Assembly: GCA_012800795.1 (NCBI GenBank)
Contig: JAAZIQ010000079.1
Span: 18,158 to 82,157, forward strand
Reading direction: 5' to 3'
Length of the DNA stretch: 64,000 bases
Source of the DNA: Bacillota bacterium
Lineage (GTDB): Bacteria > Bacillota > Dethiobacteria > Dethiobacterales > Dethiobacteraceae
Both the position numbers and the translations under genes were made by a program. This document shows positions 27,992 through 38,675 of this stretch, in pieces. Under the pieces are notes generated by a model that saw only the letters and a list, made by a program, of their open reading frames with translations, was not told the origin of the DNA and did no database searches. Numbering within the stretch: position 1 is the first letter of the stretch; every line of letters starts with the position of its first letter.

Positions 27992-29305
27992 GTGAATAAG
28001 GTAATAGTTATAGGAGGCGGCTTGGCAGGAGCTGAGGCGGCTTGGCAAGCCGCCCAAAGAGGAGTAAAAGTTGTTCTTTATGAAATGCGACCGGAGAAAA
28101 TGACGCCGGCGCATCACAGTGGTTTGTTAGCTGAACTGGTATGTAGCAACTCGCTACGTGCTGCTTCATTGGAAAATGCTGTGGGGTTATTAAAAGAAGA
28201 AATGCGAAAATTCAACTCTTTAATCATGGCGAAGGCTGATGCCAACGCTGTTCCGGCAGGTGGAGCATTGGCTGTGGATCGTACAGCCTTTTCTCAGGCC
28301 GTTACTTCCGCCATTGCAGAACACCCGCTTATAACCCGCGTCACGGAAGAAGTTACTACTATACCTTCAACAAAAGACGGGCCGGTTATTATTGCCACAG
28401 GTCCTTTAACCGCACCTGCCTTAGCAGCACAGATTGGCACTATAACAGGTCAGGATCATCTTTATTTTTACGATGCAGCAGCCCCTATTGTTACGGCGGA
28501 ATCTTTGGATATGGAAATTATTTATCGCGCTTCACGTTATAATAAAGGCAGTGCCGATTACCTGAATTGTCCCATGAATAAAGAAGAATATCAGGCTTTT
28601 TATAATGCCTTGCTGTCGGCTGAAGTGTATGTGGGACATGGCGAAGAAAAACTAAAGTATTTTGAAGGTTGCATGCCAATAGAGGTGTTGGCTGCGCGCG
28701 GATTTGAGACTTTATTATATGGTCCGCTTAAACCTGTAGGTCTTCCCGATCCACGAACAGGGAAAATTCCCTATGCTGTAGTTCAACTGCGGCAAGATAA
28801 CGCTGCAGCTACGCTTTATAATATGGTTGGTTTCCAGACCCGTTTGCGTTGGCCGGAACAAAAAAGGGTTTTTCGTATGATTCCAGGCCTGGCTAATGCC
28901 GAATTTGTACGTTATGGTGTTATGCACCGCAATACATATATAAATTCTCCCTTAGTATTGCGTCCAACTTTACAGTTTGCCTCAGAACCGCTGCTCTTTT
29001 TTGCCGGCCAAATAACCGGTGTAGAGGGCTATGTGGAGTCAGCGGCAATGGGATTAATTGCCGGTATTAATGCTGCACGCATAGTTAAAGGAAAAGAGAC
29101 GTTAACTTGGCCGGTAGAGTGTGCCCATGGAGCTTTGGCACGTTATATTACTGAAACCGATGCAAATAACTTTCAGCCGATGAATGTAAACTTTGGCTTA
29201 TTCCCTCCGCTTTCGCAGCGTGTACACAAGAAAGAAAGAAAAATGGCTTTAGCCAAACGTGCCTTAGCCGTTTTAGATGAATGGCGGCGTCAGAATATGG
29301 TCTGA
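27992..29305 (+). CDS. trmFO: folate-dependent tRNA (uracil-54 C5) methyltransferase
   Basis: FAD/methylene-THF enzyme making T54 in the tRNA T-loop. The dinucleotide-binding N-terminus is [15 protein letters not shown], followed by the family signature [11 protein letters not shown]. 437 residues from the GTG at 27992, which follows GGAGG by 6 bases; an in-frame ATG at 27953 lies inside topA and is rejected. Part of the topA-trmFO-xerC order. Confidence 0.97.
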   Translation: MNKVIVIGGGLAGAEAAWQAAQRGVKVVLYEMRPEKMTPAHHSGLLAELVCSNSLRAASLENAVGLLKEEMRKFNSLIMAKADANAVPAGGALAVDRTAFSQAVTSAIAEHPLITRVTEEVTTIPSTKDGPVIIATGPLTAPALAAQIGTITGQDHLYFYDAAAPIVTAESLDMEIIYRASRYNKGSADYLNCPMNKEEYQAFYNALLSAEVYVGHGEEKLKYFEGCMPIEVLAARGFETLLYGPLKPVGLPDPRTGKIPYAVVQLRQDNAAATLYNMVGFQTRLRWPEQKRVFRMIPGLANAEFVRYGVMHRNTYINSPLVLRPTLQFASEPLLFFAGQITGVEGYVESAAMGLIAGINAARIVKGKETLTWPVECAHGALARYITETDANNFQPMNVNFGLFPPLSQRVHKKERKMALAKRALAVLDEWRRQNMV

Positions 29306-29343
29306 ATTTTGGTACAAATTTGCAGGAATCTCTAAAAACTTAC

Positions 29344-29373
29344 TTGCAATAGATAGTTTTAATATGATAAAAT
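29344..29373 (+). promoter_or_regulatory. possible sigma-A promoter for xerC-hslVU-codY
   Basis: TTGCAA at 29344-29349, 18-base spacer, TAAAAT at 29368-29373 with extended TGA. The transcript would start close to the ribosome site of xerC, so the 5' leader would be very short. Confidence 0.45.
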
Positions 29374-29399
29374 ATTTTGACAAAGGAGATTTCCGTCGA

Positions 29400-30299
29400 A
29401 TGAATGATTGGTTAGACGGTTTTATCCGCCATCTGCAAACAGAAAAAAATGCCTCACAACATACTGTTCGTAATTATGCTGAAGACATAGTGCAGTTTCT
29501 CTTGTTTTTAGAAAACGATAATCAGGCTTTGCCCCAGGAAATAAACTATTTATCAGTACGGCGTTTTTTAGCCTTACTGAAGGAAAAGGATTATGAAAGG
29601 CGTACCATTGCTCGTAAGTTATCTGCCGTTCGCTCATTTTTGCGCTACTTAAATCGCGAAGGATTACTGCAGGATAAAAGCTGGTCTACAGTTGCTACAC
29701 CCCGTGTTGGGAAAAAACTGCCAAACTTCCTTTATGTGGAAGAAATGAAGCGCTTGCTTGCAGCTCCAGATGTTCGGACGGTAGCCGGCAAAAGGGATGC
29801 GGCAATTCTTGAGGTTCTCTATGCATCTGGTGTTAGGGTAAGTGAACTGGTGGCACTAAATGTGGAGACAATCGATTTAAATGAGGGGTACTTTATTGTT
29901 TTTGGCAAAGGAGCACGGGAAAGAATAGTACCATTAGGTTCTTATGCAAGACGTGCGGTGCAGATTTATTTGCAGGAGGCAAGGCCACAATTGCTGCGCA
30001 AAAACCCTAAGGGTGAAAATGAAAAAGCGTTATGGCTTAATAAATATGGAACGCGCTTGACAGATAGAGGCGTGAGACGCATCGTTGAAAAATATATTCG
30101 GCAAGTTAGTACAAGTAAAGGCATCACGCCCCACAGCATTCGACATAGTTTTGCAACCCACATGCTTAATGCGGGAGCAGATTTAAGGGCTGTACAGGAA
30201 TTGCTGGGTCATAAGAATGTTTCTACAACGCAAATTTATACGCATATAACGCGGGAGCAATTAAAGGAAGTTTATCAGGAGGCTCATCCGCGAGCATAA
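29400..30299 (+). CDS. xerC: tyrosine recombinase XerC
   Basis: Site-specific recombinase that resolves chromosome dimers at dif; the Bacillus equivalent here is CodV. 299 residues from the ATG at 29400 behind AAAGGAGA. N-terminal SAM-like core-binding domain (about 1-90), then the catalytic domain with Arg in [15 protein letters not shown] (HxxR), [10 protein letters not shown] and the nucleophile Tyr in IYTH. 10 bases before hslV. Context supports a chromosomal housekeeping role and not an integrase of a mobile element. Confidence 0.95.
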   Translation: MNDWLDGFIRHLQTEKNASQHTVRNYAEDIVQFLLFLENDNQALPQEINYLSVRRFLALLKEKDYERRTIARKLSAVRSFLRYLNREGLLQDKSWSTVATPRVGKKLPNFLYVEEMKRLLAAPDVRTVAGKRDAAILEVLYASGVRVSELVALNVETIDLNEGYFIVFGKGARERIVPLGSYARRAVQIYLQEARPQLLRKNPKGENEKALWLNKYGTRLTDRGVRRIVEKYIRQVSTSKGITPHSIRHSFATHMLNAGADLRAVQELLGHKNVSTTQIYTHITREQLKEVYQEAHPRA

Positions 30300-30309
30300 G
30301 GAGTGTATT

Positions 30310-30840
30310 ATGTTTCAATCCACAACAATTGTTGCCGTTTTAAAAGACGGTTGCTGTGCAATGGCCGGTGATGGCCAAGTTACTTTTGGCAATAATACTA
30401 TTATGAAAAATAATGCAGTAAAAGTTCGACGCATTTATCAAGGGAAGGTACTGGCCGGTTTTGCCGGCTCAGTTGCCGATGCTTTTACTTTATTTGAAAA
30501 ATATGAAGAACAATTAGATCAGTATCAAGGCAATTTGCGTCGGGCGGCTGTTGAATTAGCCAAACAGTGGCGCATGGACCGAATTTTGCGTCGCCTTGAG
30601 GCTCTCTTAGTCGTTGGTAATACGGAAAATCTACTGATTATTTCCGGTAACGGAGAAATTATAGAACCTGATGACGGTGTTGCCGCTATTGGTTCAGGTG
30701 GGTCCTATGCCTTGGCTGCCGCTAGGGCTTTACACCGCTATACAAATTTGGATGCAGGGGAAATTGCTAAAAAAGCTCTGGAAATTGCAGGGGAAATTTG
30801 TGTCTATACGAATGACAGAATAGTGCTGGAGGTACTGTAA
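30310..30840 (+). CDS. hslV: ATP-dependent protease HslVU, peptidase subunit
   Basis: Proteasome-like peptidase that pairs with HslU. 176 residues. The N-terminus [14 protein letters not shown] implies removal of a four-residue propeptide to expose Thr5 as the nucleophile, unlike the Ser used by Bacillus ClpQ. GDGQVTFG and [16 protein letters not shown] are family motifs. Its stop is followed immediately by the GTG of hslU. Confidence 0.96.
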   Translation: MFQSTTIVAVLKDGCCAMAGDGQVTFGNNTIMKNNAVKVRRIYQGKVLAGFAGSVADAFTLFEKYEEQLDQYQGNLRRAAVELAKQWRMDRILRRLEALLVVGNTENLLIISGNGEIIEPDDGVAAIGSGGSYALAAARALHRYTNLDAGEIAKKALEIAGEICVYTNDRIVLEVL

Positions 30841-32265
30841 GTGCAAAATTCTAAATTTGCCAAAAAGGAAGATTTAACCCCCAGACAAGTAGTTGCTGAA
30901 CTAGATAAATATATAGTCGGACAAAAAGATGCGAAAAAATGTGTAGCCGTAGCTTTACGAAACCGTTATCGCCGCAAATTGCTTGCCGGTGATTTAAGAG
31001 AAGAAGTTTTTCCTAAAAATATTATTATGATTGGACCGACCGGTGTAGGCAAAACAGAGATAGCGCGACGTTTGGCTAAACTGGTAAATGCTCCTTTTAT
31101 TAAAGTTGAAGCCACAAAATTTACGGAAGTAGGATATGTAGGGCGAGATGTGGAAACAATGGTGCGCGATTTGGTAGAAACTTCCATCCGCATCGTTCAA
31201 GCAGAAAAAATGGCCGGCGTGGAGGAGAAGGCGCAGCAGTTGGCAGAAGAGCGTTTACTTGATCTTTTGCTGCCACGTCCGCGCAAAGAACAAAAACAAC
31301 AAAATCCCTTTGGTTTGCTGTTTGCAACAACCGATCGGCAAGAAGATTTTAAGGAAGGTGAAAGGAAAAAAGAAAGTTTACAGGAATATCAGCTAAAGAG
31401 AAATAAAATACTTCAACAGTTGCAAAATGGAGAATTAGAAGATAATATAGTGGAGTTAGAAGTAGATGAACGTTTGCCCGTGATGGAAATAATTCCTGGC
31501 ACGGGTATGGAAGATTTAGGGATAAACTTTCAGGATTTGATGGGGCAATTTTTACCTAAAAGAAAGAAAAAAAGACGTCTTACAGTAGCTCAAGCCAGAA
31601 AGATATTACAGCAGGAAGAAGCGCAAAAATTGATTGACATGGATGAAGTATACGCTGAAGCAATTGAAAGGGCAGAACAGTCAGGGATTATTTTCCTCGA
31701 TGAAATTGATAAAATTGCCGGCGCAGATATAAAAGGGGGGCCGGATGTTTCCCGTGAAGGGGTGCAGCGAGATATTTTACCCATTGTTGAAGGTTCTACG
31801 GTAATGACAAAATACGGTCCCGTTAAGACTGATTATATATTATTTATTGCCGCCGGAGCTTTTCATATTAGTAAGCCTTCCGACTTAATTCCTGAACTAC
31901 AGGGTCGTTTTCCCATTCGTGTGGAACTTGATAGTTTGACAGAAGATGATTTTTATAGAATTTTAACGGAACCAGAGAATGCCTTATTAAAGCAATATAA
32001 AGAACTCTTAGCCACAGAAGATGTTACAGTAGATTTTACTGAAGATGCCATCAGGGAAATAGCCAAAACTGCCTGTACTTTGAATCAGGAAATGGAAAAT
32101 ATCGGCGCCAGAAGACTACATACAATCTTGGAAAAAGTTTTGGATGACCTTTCTTTTGCGGCACCGGAGCTTGCCGGACAAAAAGTTACCATAACTGCCC
32201 AGTATGTTCGGGATAAATTACGGAAAATTGTACAAAATAAAGATTTAAGCAGGTATATTTTGTAA
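30841..32265 (+). CDS. hslU: ATP-dependent protease HslVU, ATPase subunit
   Basis: AAA+ unfoldase of 474 residues. Walker [10 protein letters not shown], pore loop GYVGRD and Walker [12 protein letters not shown], with the intermediate domain between about 110 and 240 and a C-terminal tail that docks into HslV. GTG start adjoining the hslV stop. Confidence 0.97.
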   Translation: MQNSKFAKKEDLTPRQVVAELDKYIVGQKDAKKCVAVALRNRYRRKLLAGDLREEVFPKNIIMIGPTGVGKTEIARRLAKLVNAPFIKVEATKFTEVGYVGRDVETMVRDLVETSIRIVQAEKMAGVEEKAQQLAEERLLDLLLPRPRKEQKQQNPFGLLFATTDRQEDFKEGERKKESLQEYQLKRNKILQQLQNGELEDNIVELEVDERLPVMEIIPGTGMEDLGINFQDLMGQFLPKRKKKRRLTVAQARKILQQEEAQKLIDMDEVYAEAIERAEQSGIIFLDEIDKIAGADIKGGPDVSREGVQRDILPIVEGSTVMTKYGPVKTDYILFIAAGAFHISKPSDLIPELQGRFPIRVELDSLTEDDFYRILTEPENALLKQYKELLATEDVTVDFTEDAIREIAKTACTLNQEMENIGARRLHTILEKVLDDLSFAAPELAGQKVTITAQYVRDKLRKIVQNKDLSRYIL

Positions 32266-32293
32266 TTATTATTAAAGAGAGAGGAATGATAAT

Positions 32294-33067
32294 ATGGTAA
32301 TAGAAGAACTGTTGGAAAAATCCCGTCGTATTAATAAGATCTTACAAAAAACAGCTGGACAGCATGTTGATTTCGAAGAGGTTGCCAGTGTTTTAAAGAG
32401 CGTGATTAATGCCAACACTTATATTGTTGACCGCAGTGGGAAAATTTTAGGATCTTCCTTGGTGGAAGACTATGATGTGGAATTGATTAATGAGAAGACG
32501 GAAGAACCTGCCTTCCCGACCGAATATAATAACCAATTACTCAGTTTCGATGAGGCAAAAGTAAACCATAAAAATGAGGAAGGAGAAACTCCTTTCCCGA
32601 ATAAAATTACAACCATTGTTCCCATTTTAGGTGGCGGAAAAAGGTTGGGCACTCTTGTCCTAGTACGTAGTAAAGAAGAGTTTTTACCGCAGGATTTAAT
32701 CCTGGCAGAATACGGTGCTACCGTAATCGGTATGGAAATACTGCGTACTCGCGCTGATCAAATCGAAGAAGAGGCCCGTAATAAGGCAGTGGTGCAGATG
32801 GCTCTCGGTACACTTTCTTATTCCGAACTGGAGGCAGTAGAAAACATCTTTGCTGAACTCAACAGCGACGAAGGTATTTTAGTAGCCAGTAAAATCGCAG
32901 ACCAACTTGGTATTACCCGTTCTGTTATTGTAAATGCTCTGCGTAAATTTGAAAGTGCCGGCGTCATTCAATCCCGTTCCTTAGGAATGAAAGGAACATA
33001 TATTAAGGTACGTAATCCTTATTTGCTCGAACAGTTGGAGAAGAGAAGAGCCGCAACTTCGATGTAA
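32294..33067 (+). CDS. codY: GTP- and branched-chain-amino-acid-sensing transcriptional regulator CodY
   Basis: Global nutritional regulator of Firmicutes. 257 residues: an N-terminal GAF domain binding Ile/Leu/Val (about 1-155) and a C-terminal winged helix with [21 protein letters not shown] (about 203-223). It is the last gene of the codV-clpQ-clpY-codY operon known from Bacillus, and a hairpin follows. Confidence 0.97.
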   Translation: MVIEELLEKSRRINKILQKTAGQHVDFEEVASVLKSVINANTYIVDRSGKILGSSLVEDYDVELINEKTEEPAFPTEYNNQLLSFDEAKVNHKNEEGETPFPNKITTIVPILGGGKRLGTLVLVRSKEEFLPQDLILAEYGATVIGMEILRTRADQIEEEARNKAVVQMALGTLSYSELEAVENIFAELNSDEGILVASKIADQLGITRSVIVNALRKFESAGVIQSRSLGMKGTYIKVRNPYLLEQLEKRRAATSM

Positions 33068-33073
33068 AAGGGG

Positions 33074-33104
33074 CGCACAAGTGCTTGCTTGTGCGTCTTT
33101 AGTT
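33074..33104 (+). terminator. intrinsic terminator after codY
   Basis: CGCACAAG / CTTGTGCG arms (33074-33081, 33088-33095), six-base loop, then TCTTTAGTTTT. Confidence 0.7.
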
Positions 33105-33219
33105 TTGGTATGCCAAAGGAGCTTTGCTTTCTTTTTAGCTTGTCATAAAAATAGACCTTTCCGGTTATATTATACTGTTATTATCATTTTTCCATTATTT
33201 TTACTTGGAGTGGTGACGG

Positions 33220-33756
33220 GTGAGAAGAAAAGAAAGGCGCCTTTGGTCTTTTGATAAAAAATCATTCCAGCTTGGTATCAGCTGCAGCCTGATTATTTTT
33301 CTCTGTATTTTTACATTATTGTTTTGGGGATTGGCCAAATATGGTTTAACCATTTACCTTGATAGTGAGGAATTGGCAAAGAACATCCAGGAACAAATAA
33401 TTCTTTTTGCAGAACATGAAATGCCGCAAATAATTGAGGATGTAAAAGCAGAAATCCCGCGGGTTGTCAGGTCAGAAATGCAGGCACAGCTTTCTGACCG
33501 TATGGAAATTGCCGGCTTTGTTTTTACCATGCCGGTTGAACTAAAGGAACAATTGGCTAAGAATATGCAAGCCAATGTGGAAAAAACCATAGGAAAAATT
33601 CTCGATTGCCTAAGCGAACACATTTTAGCAAACGGTTTCGGAAATAATGTTTACGAACTAATTAGGGAGACCTTTACCGGTCAGCTCCAGGGGCATACAG
33701 TACAGGTTTACATACTGGGTAAGATTCCTTTGAAAGTTCGATTGCAGCTGAAATAA
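33220..33756 (+). CDS. hypothetical single-pass membrane protein
   Basis: 178 residues, no family recognised. Basic N-terminus, one membrane helix (about 18-45), then a mostly helical extracytoplasmic part rich in Glu, Gln and Met (EHEMPQIIEDVKAEIPRVV) and a short beta-like tail ending in KVRLQLK. GTG start 9 bases after GGAG. It occupies the place where Bacillus carries its large flagellar cluster, between codY and rpsB. Flanked by its own gaps on both sides, so probably monocistronic. No functional claim is made. Confidence 0.65.
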   Translation: MRRKERRLWSFDKKSFQLGISCSLIIFLCIFTLLFWGLAKYGLTIYLDSEELAKNIQEQIILFAEHEMPQIIEDVKAEIPRVVRSEMQAQLSDRMEIAGFVFTMPVELKEQLAKNMQANVEKTIGKILDCLSEHILANGFGNNVYELIRETFTGQLQGHTVQVYILGKIPLKVRLQLK

Positions 33757-33770
33757 AATATTGTAGAACA

Positions 33771-33799
33771 TTGCCATTTCAATAAAACTGTGTTATACT
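33771..33799 (+). promoter_or_regulatory. predicted sigma-A promoter for rpsB-tsf
   Basis: TTGCCA at 33771-33776, 17 bases, TATACT at 33794-33799 with extended TGT. It gives a leader of about 100 bases before rpsB. Confidence 0.75.
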
Positions 33800-33820
33800 A
33801 CAAAACGGTGCAAAATATAC

Positions 33821-33907
33821 ACGTTTCGGGATAAGTGCAGCTGTGCCGAAAGGTTCTGTACTTAGATGAAAGAAACGGAAGTTCTAACAGAGAGGGGGTG
33901 CAGGAGT
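33821..33907 (+). promoter_or_regulatory. rpsB leader with two mutually exclusive pairings
   Basis: CGTTTCGG at 33822-33829 can pair through TTTCGG with CCGAAA (33846-33851), or through CGTTTC with GAAACG (33872-33877), but not both. A leader that regulates S2 synthesis is plausible; no known S2-leader consensus was identified. Confidence 0.35.
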
Positions 33908-34651
33908 ATGGCCGTTGTAACTATGAAACAATTATTGGAGGCTGGCGTTCATTTCGGACACCAGACTCGGCGCTGGAACCCTAAGATGAAGCCTTACATT
34001 TTTACGGAGAGAAATGGTATTTATATCATTGATTTACAAAAAACCGTAAAAATGCTTGAGGATGTTTATAATTATGTTCGCGATTTAGCACGAGACGGCG
34101 GTAAAATATTGTTTGTGGGAACAAAAAAACAGGCGCAAGAATCCATCCAGACTGAAGCTGAACGTTGTGGTATGTTTTATGTTAATCAGCGCTGGTTAGG
34201 TGGTATGCTGACAAACTTTGCCACTATCCGCAAACGTGTTAATCGCATGTTGGAACTGGAGAAAATGGAGGAAGAAGGCGTATTTGATGTCCTGCCCAAA
34301 AAGGAAGTGATTCAACTTCGTCATGAATTAGACAAGCTGAATAAATTCCTGTCGGGTGTGCGCAATATGCGTACTCTTCCAGATGCTTTGTTTATTGTGG
34401 ATCCACGCAAAGAAAGAATTGCTGTGGCGGAAGCTCGCAAGCTGAACATACCTATTATAGCTATAGTAGATACCAATTGCGATCCGGATGAAATCGATTA
34501 TATAATTCCCGGTAATGATGATGCAATCCGTGCCGTCAAGCTCATCACGAGATGTTTAGCAGATGCAGTTTTGGAAGGGCTTGAAGGTCGGCAGGATTAC
34601 GTAGTGGTCGATGAGCAGAAAGATGCTGATGACGACCAGCCGGAGGAGTAA
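33908..34651 (+). CDS. rpsB: 30S ribosomal protein S2
   Basis: 247 residues from the ATG at 33908 ([19 protein letters not shown]), the standard S2 start, with a G-rich GAGGGGGTG site upstream; an in-frame ATG at 33866 is rejected because it adds 14 unconserved residues. Family motifs: [26 protein letters not shown] and [12 protein letters not shown]. Acidic C-terminal tail. Co-transcribed with tsf, with an attenuator-like hairpin between. Confidence 0.98.
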   Translation: MAVVTMKQLLEAGVHFGHQTRRWNPKMKPYIFTERNGIYIIDLQKTVKMLEDVYNYVRDLARDGGKILFVGTKKQAQESIQTEAERCGMFYVNQRWLGGMLTNFATIRKRVNRMLELEKMEEEGVFDVLPKKEVIQLRHELDKLNKFLSGVRNMRTLPDALFIVDPRKERIAVAEARKLNIPIIAIVDTNCDPDEIDYIIPGNDDAIRAVKLITRCLADAVLEGLEGRQDYVVVDEQKDADDDQPEE

Positions 34652-34673
34652 GTTATAAAGGCTCATAAATGTC

Positions 34674-34701
34674 GGCCGGGCGTTATAAAGCCCGGCCTTT
34701 A
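34674..34701 (+). terminator. hairpin between rpsB and tsf (attenuator)
   Basis: GGCCGGGC / GCCCGGCC, 8 bp of G-C, loop of 8, followed by only TTTAT. With so poor a T-run it should be leaky, which would lower tsf relative to rpsB. Confidence 0.6.
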
Positions 34702-34772
34702 TAAAGCAAAAAATATTAAAGTTGCTCAGGAATATTTTTATCTGTAAAAAATTGATGTTAGGAGGGTAAAAG

Positions 34773-35420
34773 ATGATTCCAGCATCAGTCGTAAAAGAAC
34801 TGCGAGAAAAAACAGGTGCTGGCATGATGGATTGCAAAAAAGCACTGGTGGAAACGGGTGGCGATCTGGAAAAAGCTATTGAATATTTACGTGAAAAAGG
34901 CTTGGCTGCTGCAGCAAAAAAGGCCGGTCGTGTGGCAGCCGAAGGCTTGGTAGATTCTTATATACATTTAGGCGGACGTATCGGTGTTTTGGTTGAAGTA
35001 AACTGTGAGACGGACTTTGTGGCCAGGACAGAGGAATTTCGCGAATTTGTCCGGGATATTGCCATGCAGATAGCGGCAACAAATCCTCAGTTTTTATCTC
35101 GCGAAGATGTACCGGTGGAAGTTTTGGAAAAGGAACGCGAAATTTTAAGAACGCAAGCTCTTAATGAGGGCAAACCGGAAAATGTGGTGGAAAAAATAGT
35201 CTCTGGCCGTTTAGAAAAGTTCTATAAAGAAAATTGCCTACTTGAGCAGGCTTTTATTCGCGACCCCGATATTACCATTACTGATTTACTACAAGAAAAG
35301 ATCAGTAAAATTGGGGAAAATATTTCTATTCGTCGTTATGCCCGCTTTGAATTGGGTGAAGGATTAGAAAAAAAAGAATGTAATTTGGCTGAAGAAGTAG
35401 CACAAATGACAAAATCATAA
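34773..35420 (+). CDS. tsf: elongation factor Ts
   Basis: Guanine-nucleotide exchange factor for EF-Tu, 215 residues, the short form typical of Gram-positives. UBA-like N-terminus [19 protein letters not shown], then the exchange motif [13 protein letters not shown] after AGGAGGG. A terminator follows. Confidence 0.98.
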   Translation: MIPASVVKELREKTGAGMMDCKKALVETGGDLEKAIEYLREKGLAAAAKKAGRVAAEGLVDSYIHLGGRIGVLVEVNCETDFVARTEEFREFVRDIAMQIAATNPQFLSREDVPVEVLEKEREILRTQALNEGKPENVVEKIVSGRLEKFYKENCLLEQAFIRDPDITITDLLQEKISKIGENISIRRYARFELGEGLEKKECNLAEEVAQMTKS

Positions 35421-36266
<846 letters not shown>

Positions 36267-36268
36267 TA

Positions 36269-36826
36269 ATGATCGATGATATTCACCAAGATGCTAAGGA
36301 AAGAATGGGAAAAGCAGTTAATGCCTTAAGAAAGGATTTGGCATCCTTAAGGGCAGGACGGGCAACTCCTGCATTACTTGATAAGATCATGGTGGAGTAT
36401 TATGGCACACCGACGCCTATAAATCAACTGGCCAGTATCACTGCGCCGGAGCCACGGCTGCTGGTGATCCAAGCCTGGGATAAAAGTGTTGTGGCTGACA
36501 TTGAGCGTGCCATTATAAAGTCAGACCTTGGTTTAAATCCCAATAGTGACGGTTCAATAATTCGTGTGCCAATCCCGCAGTTAACGGAAGAAAGAAGAAA
36601 AGAACTTGTAAAAACATGTAGAAAGAAAGCTGAAGAAGGCAAGATTGCTATTCGTAATATTCGGCGTGATGCCAATGACAGCTTAAAGCGTTTGGAAAAG
36701 GAAAGTAAAATCACGGAAGATGAATTACATAGGGCTCAGGATGAAATACAAAAGTTAACTGATACGATGATTGCGGAAGTAGATAAAATTTTGGCTGAAA
36801 AAGAGAAGGAAGTTATGGAGGTTTAG
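36269..36826 (+). CDS. frr: ribosome recycling factor
   Basis: Splits post-termination ribosomes with EF-G. 185 residues, the normal length. [20 protein letters not shown] and the C-terminal helical stretch [19 protein letters not shown] are typical. Starts 2 bases after the pyrH stop; its own 3' end contains the GGAGG that serves the next small gene. Confidence 0.98.
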   Translation: MIDDIHQDAKERMGKAVNALRKDLASLRAGRATPALLDKIMVEYYGTPTPINQLASITAPEPRLLVIQAWDKSVVADIERAIIKSDLGLNPNSDGSIIRVPIPQLTEERRKELVKTCRKKAEEGKIAIRNIRRDANDSLKRLEKESKITEDELHRAQDEIQKLTDTMIAEVDKILAEKEKEVMEV

Positions 36827-36827
36827 C

Positions 36828-37034
36828 ATGCCCGCAGGAGAAAGTTTTCCTGATGTTCTTGGGCTTAAACTGACAGAAGCCGTCGTTATTTTAGAACAAA
36901 AAGGTTTTACCCTGCAGATTCGGCGCACTGCTCCTCCACAAGGCTTTAAAGCTGGCACGGAAAGAGTGGTTCGAGTACTTCCGCGTCAGGACGATTTGCT
37001 GGAAATAACTGTGGCTGCTGAAAATTGGGGTTAA
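36828..37034 (+). CDS. small single-PASTA-domain protein
   Basis: 68 residues forming essentially one PASTA unit (FPDVLGLKLTEAVVILEQKGF then VRVLPRQDDLLEITVAA), similar to the repeats of the PASTA kinase at 8364. No signal peptide or membrane helix is visible, so it would be cytoplasmic, unlike known PASTA modules that sit outside the cell. ATG follows GGAGG by 7 bases, two bases after frr, so it is translated with that operon. Whether it binds a lipid-II-like ligand or a partner such as UppS is unknown. Confidence 0.75.
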   Translation: MPAGESFPDVLGLKLTEAVVILEQKGFTLQIRRTAPPQGFKAGTERVVRVLPRQDDLLEITVAAENWG

Positions 37035-37055
37035 ACAGAGAAACTTACGTACTCA

Positions 37056-37077
37056 AACCCCCCTCCCCGAGGGGGTT
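37056..37077 (+). other. GC-rich hairpin upstream of uppS
   Basis: CCCCCTC / GAGGGGG with a CCC loop. No T-run, so not a classical terminator. It sits 29 bases before the uppS start. Confidence 0.5.
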
Positions 37078-37105
37078 GCTCTTATCTAAAACTGAGGTGG
37101 ATGGG

Positions 37106-37870
37106 TTGCCTTTTGCTTGGAAAAAAATACTCAAAAAAAATAATAAAACTGTAAAAATTCCTCCAGAGAGGATGCCTAAACATATTGCCATCATTATGGA
37201 TGGTAATGGCCGTTGGGCCGCGCAGCGCGGCTTGCCCCGCACTGCCGGTCACCATGCCGGTATGGCCGCATTAAGGCGGACTATTCGGGCTGCAAATGAT
37301 TTGGGCATAAAAGTTTTAACGGTTTATGCCTTTTCTACAGAGAACTGGAACAGGCCTGCTGCGGAAGTAGATTTCCTGATGCGTCTGCCTAGTGAATTTT
37401 TACGGACTGACTTGCCGGAACTGGTGGCTAAGAACGTGAAGGTTATGATGTCAGGATCATACGAAGGCTTGCCGCAGCACACCATTGAAGCTGTTAATGA
37501 GGCCATTAACAAAACAGCAAATAATACGGGCATGATTCTTAATTTTGCTTTAAACTATGGGAGCCGGGCTGAAATTGTAAAGGCTGTGCGCGAGATTTCG
37601 CAGGCTGTGGCGGCAGGTTCCTTGCAGGTTGACGAGATAAATGAAGAAATGATTAGTAACCATTTATATACAGCCGGTCTTCCCGATCCAGACTTACTAA
37701 TTCGACCAAGCGGTGAAATTCGTCTTAGTAATTTTCTGCTATGGCAGCTGGCATATGCAGAACTTTGGTTTGTTGATATCTATTGGCCCGATTTTACGCG
37801 GGAGCATTTACTTGCTGCCATTGAAGCTTTTTCTCAGCGGGATAGACGTTTTGGGGCTATTAAATTATAG
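37106..37870 (+). CDS. uppS: undecaprenyl diphosphate synthase
   Basis: Cis-prenyltransferase that makes the C55 lipid carrier for cell-wall synthesis. Catalytic Asp32 is in IIMDGNGRWA; RPSGEIRLSNF and the C-terminal region are typical. The open frame extends to 37025, but the TTG at 37106, 5 bases after GAGGTGG, gives 254 residues, close to the Bacillus protein, and excludes the GC hairpin from the coding region. First of the lipid/isoprenoid run uppS-cdsA-dxr-rseP-ispG. Confidence 0.93.
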   Translation: MPFAWKKILKKNNKTVKIPPERMPKHIAIIMDGNGRWAAQRGLPRTAGHHAGMAALRRTIRAANDLGIKVLTVYAFSTENWNRPAAEVDFLMRLPSEFLRTDLPELVAKNVKVMMSGSYEGLPQHTIEAVNEAINKTANNTGMILNFALNYGSRAEIVKAVREISQAVAAGSLQVDEINEEMISNHLYTAGLPDPDLLIRPSGEIRLSNFLLWQLAYAELWFVDIYWPDFTREHLLAAIEAFSQRDRRFGAIKL

Positions 37871-37883
37871 GAGGATATAGTTT

Positions 37884-38660
37884 ATGTTTAGGCAGCGCCT
37901 ATTAAGTGCTCTCATCGGCATACCCATAGTTATTTTTTCTGTTTGGAACGGAAAACTGATGCTGTATGGACTTATTCTGCTGATAAGTACATTGGCCTTG
38001 CGTGAGCTATACTCCCTTGGCGGTTTGGAGAGAAAAGATCTTGCCGTGATAGGTTTATTAGGCAATTTTATCATTCTGACGATAGCGTACCTGGGCGATG
38101 CAAATCAGCTGCTCTTTATGCTGATTAGTTTTTTTATTCTCTTAAATATTTATACCGTATTTATTTTTCCTGTTAATTTGCAGGGACTAATGTTGATAAT
38201 TTGGGGCAAATTATATGTTACTTGCCTTTTTGCCCATTTCTTTTGGCTGCGGGCGCTTAATAACGGCTTCTTTCTGCTTTTAAGCGTACTGCTGGCTACC
38301 TGGGCTTCCGATACAGGAGCTTATGCTTGTGGACTGACTTTAGGTAAGCGTAAATTAATACCGGCAGTTAGCCCGAAAAAATCATTGGAAGGCGCCGTGG
38401 GAGGAATATTATTTGCAGGTGTTACCCTTGTCTTGCTGGCTCCGCTTTTAAATATGGGTCGTTTACAGGCAGCTGTAATTGGTGTCTTTTTTTCGTTAGT
38501 AGGTCAATTTGGTGATTTAGCTGAATCTGCCTTAAAAAGATGGGGCAGAGCTAAAGATTCCGGTAAATTCCTGCCCGGGCACGGGGGTGTGTTGGACCGG
38601 CTCGATAGCCTTCTTTTCGCTGTTCCGGCAGCCTATTATCTTTTTCTTTTTCTACTGTGA
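37884..38660 (+). CDS. cdsA: phosphatidate cytidylyltransferase
   Basis: Makes CDP-diacylglycerol, the precursor of all phospholipids. 258 residues with about seven membrane helices. C-terminal signature SPKKSLEGAVGG, then GDLAESALKR and KDSGKFLPGHGG carrying the metal-binding Asp residues. ATG after AGGAGG; 13 bases after uppS. Confidence 0.96.
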   Translation: MFRQRLLSALIGIPIVIFSVWNGKLMLYGLILLISTLALRELYSLGGLERKDLAVIGLLGNFIILTIAYLGDANQLLFMLISFFILLNIYTVFIFPVNLQGLMLIIWGKLYVTCLFAHFFWLRALNNGFFLLLSVLLATWASDTGAYACGLTLGKRKLIPAVSPKKSLEGAVGGILFAGVTLVLLAPLLNMGRLQAAVIGVFFSLVGQFGDLAESALKRWGRAKDSGKFLPGHGGVLDRLDSLLFAVPAAYYLFLFLL

Positions 38661-38675
38661 TTGGAGGATTAGCTA

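Noticed and set aside
29400..30299. Tyrosine recombinase as integrase of a mobile element
   Set aside because: Length and neighbours (topA, trmFO, hslVU, codY) identify the housekeeping XerC/CodV; no attachment-site repeats seen.
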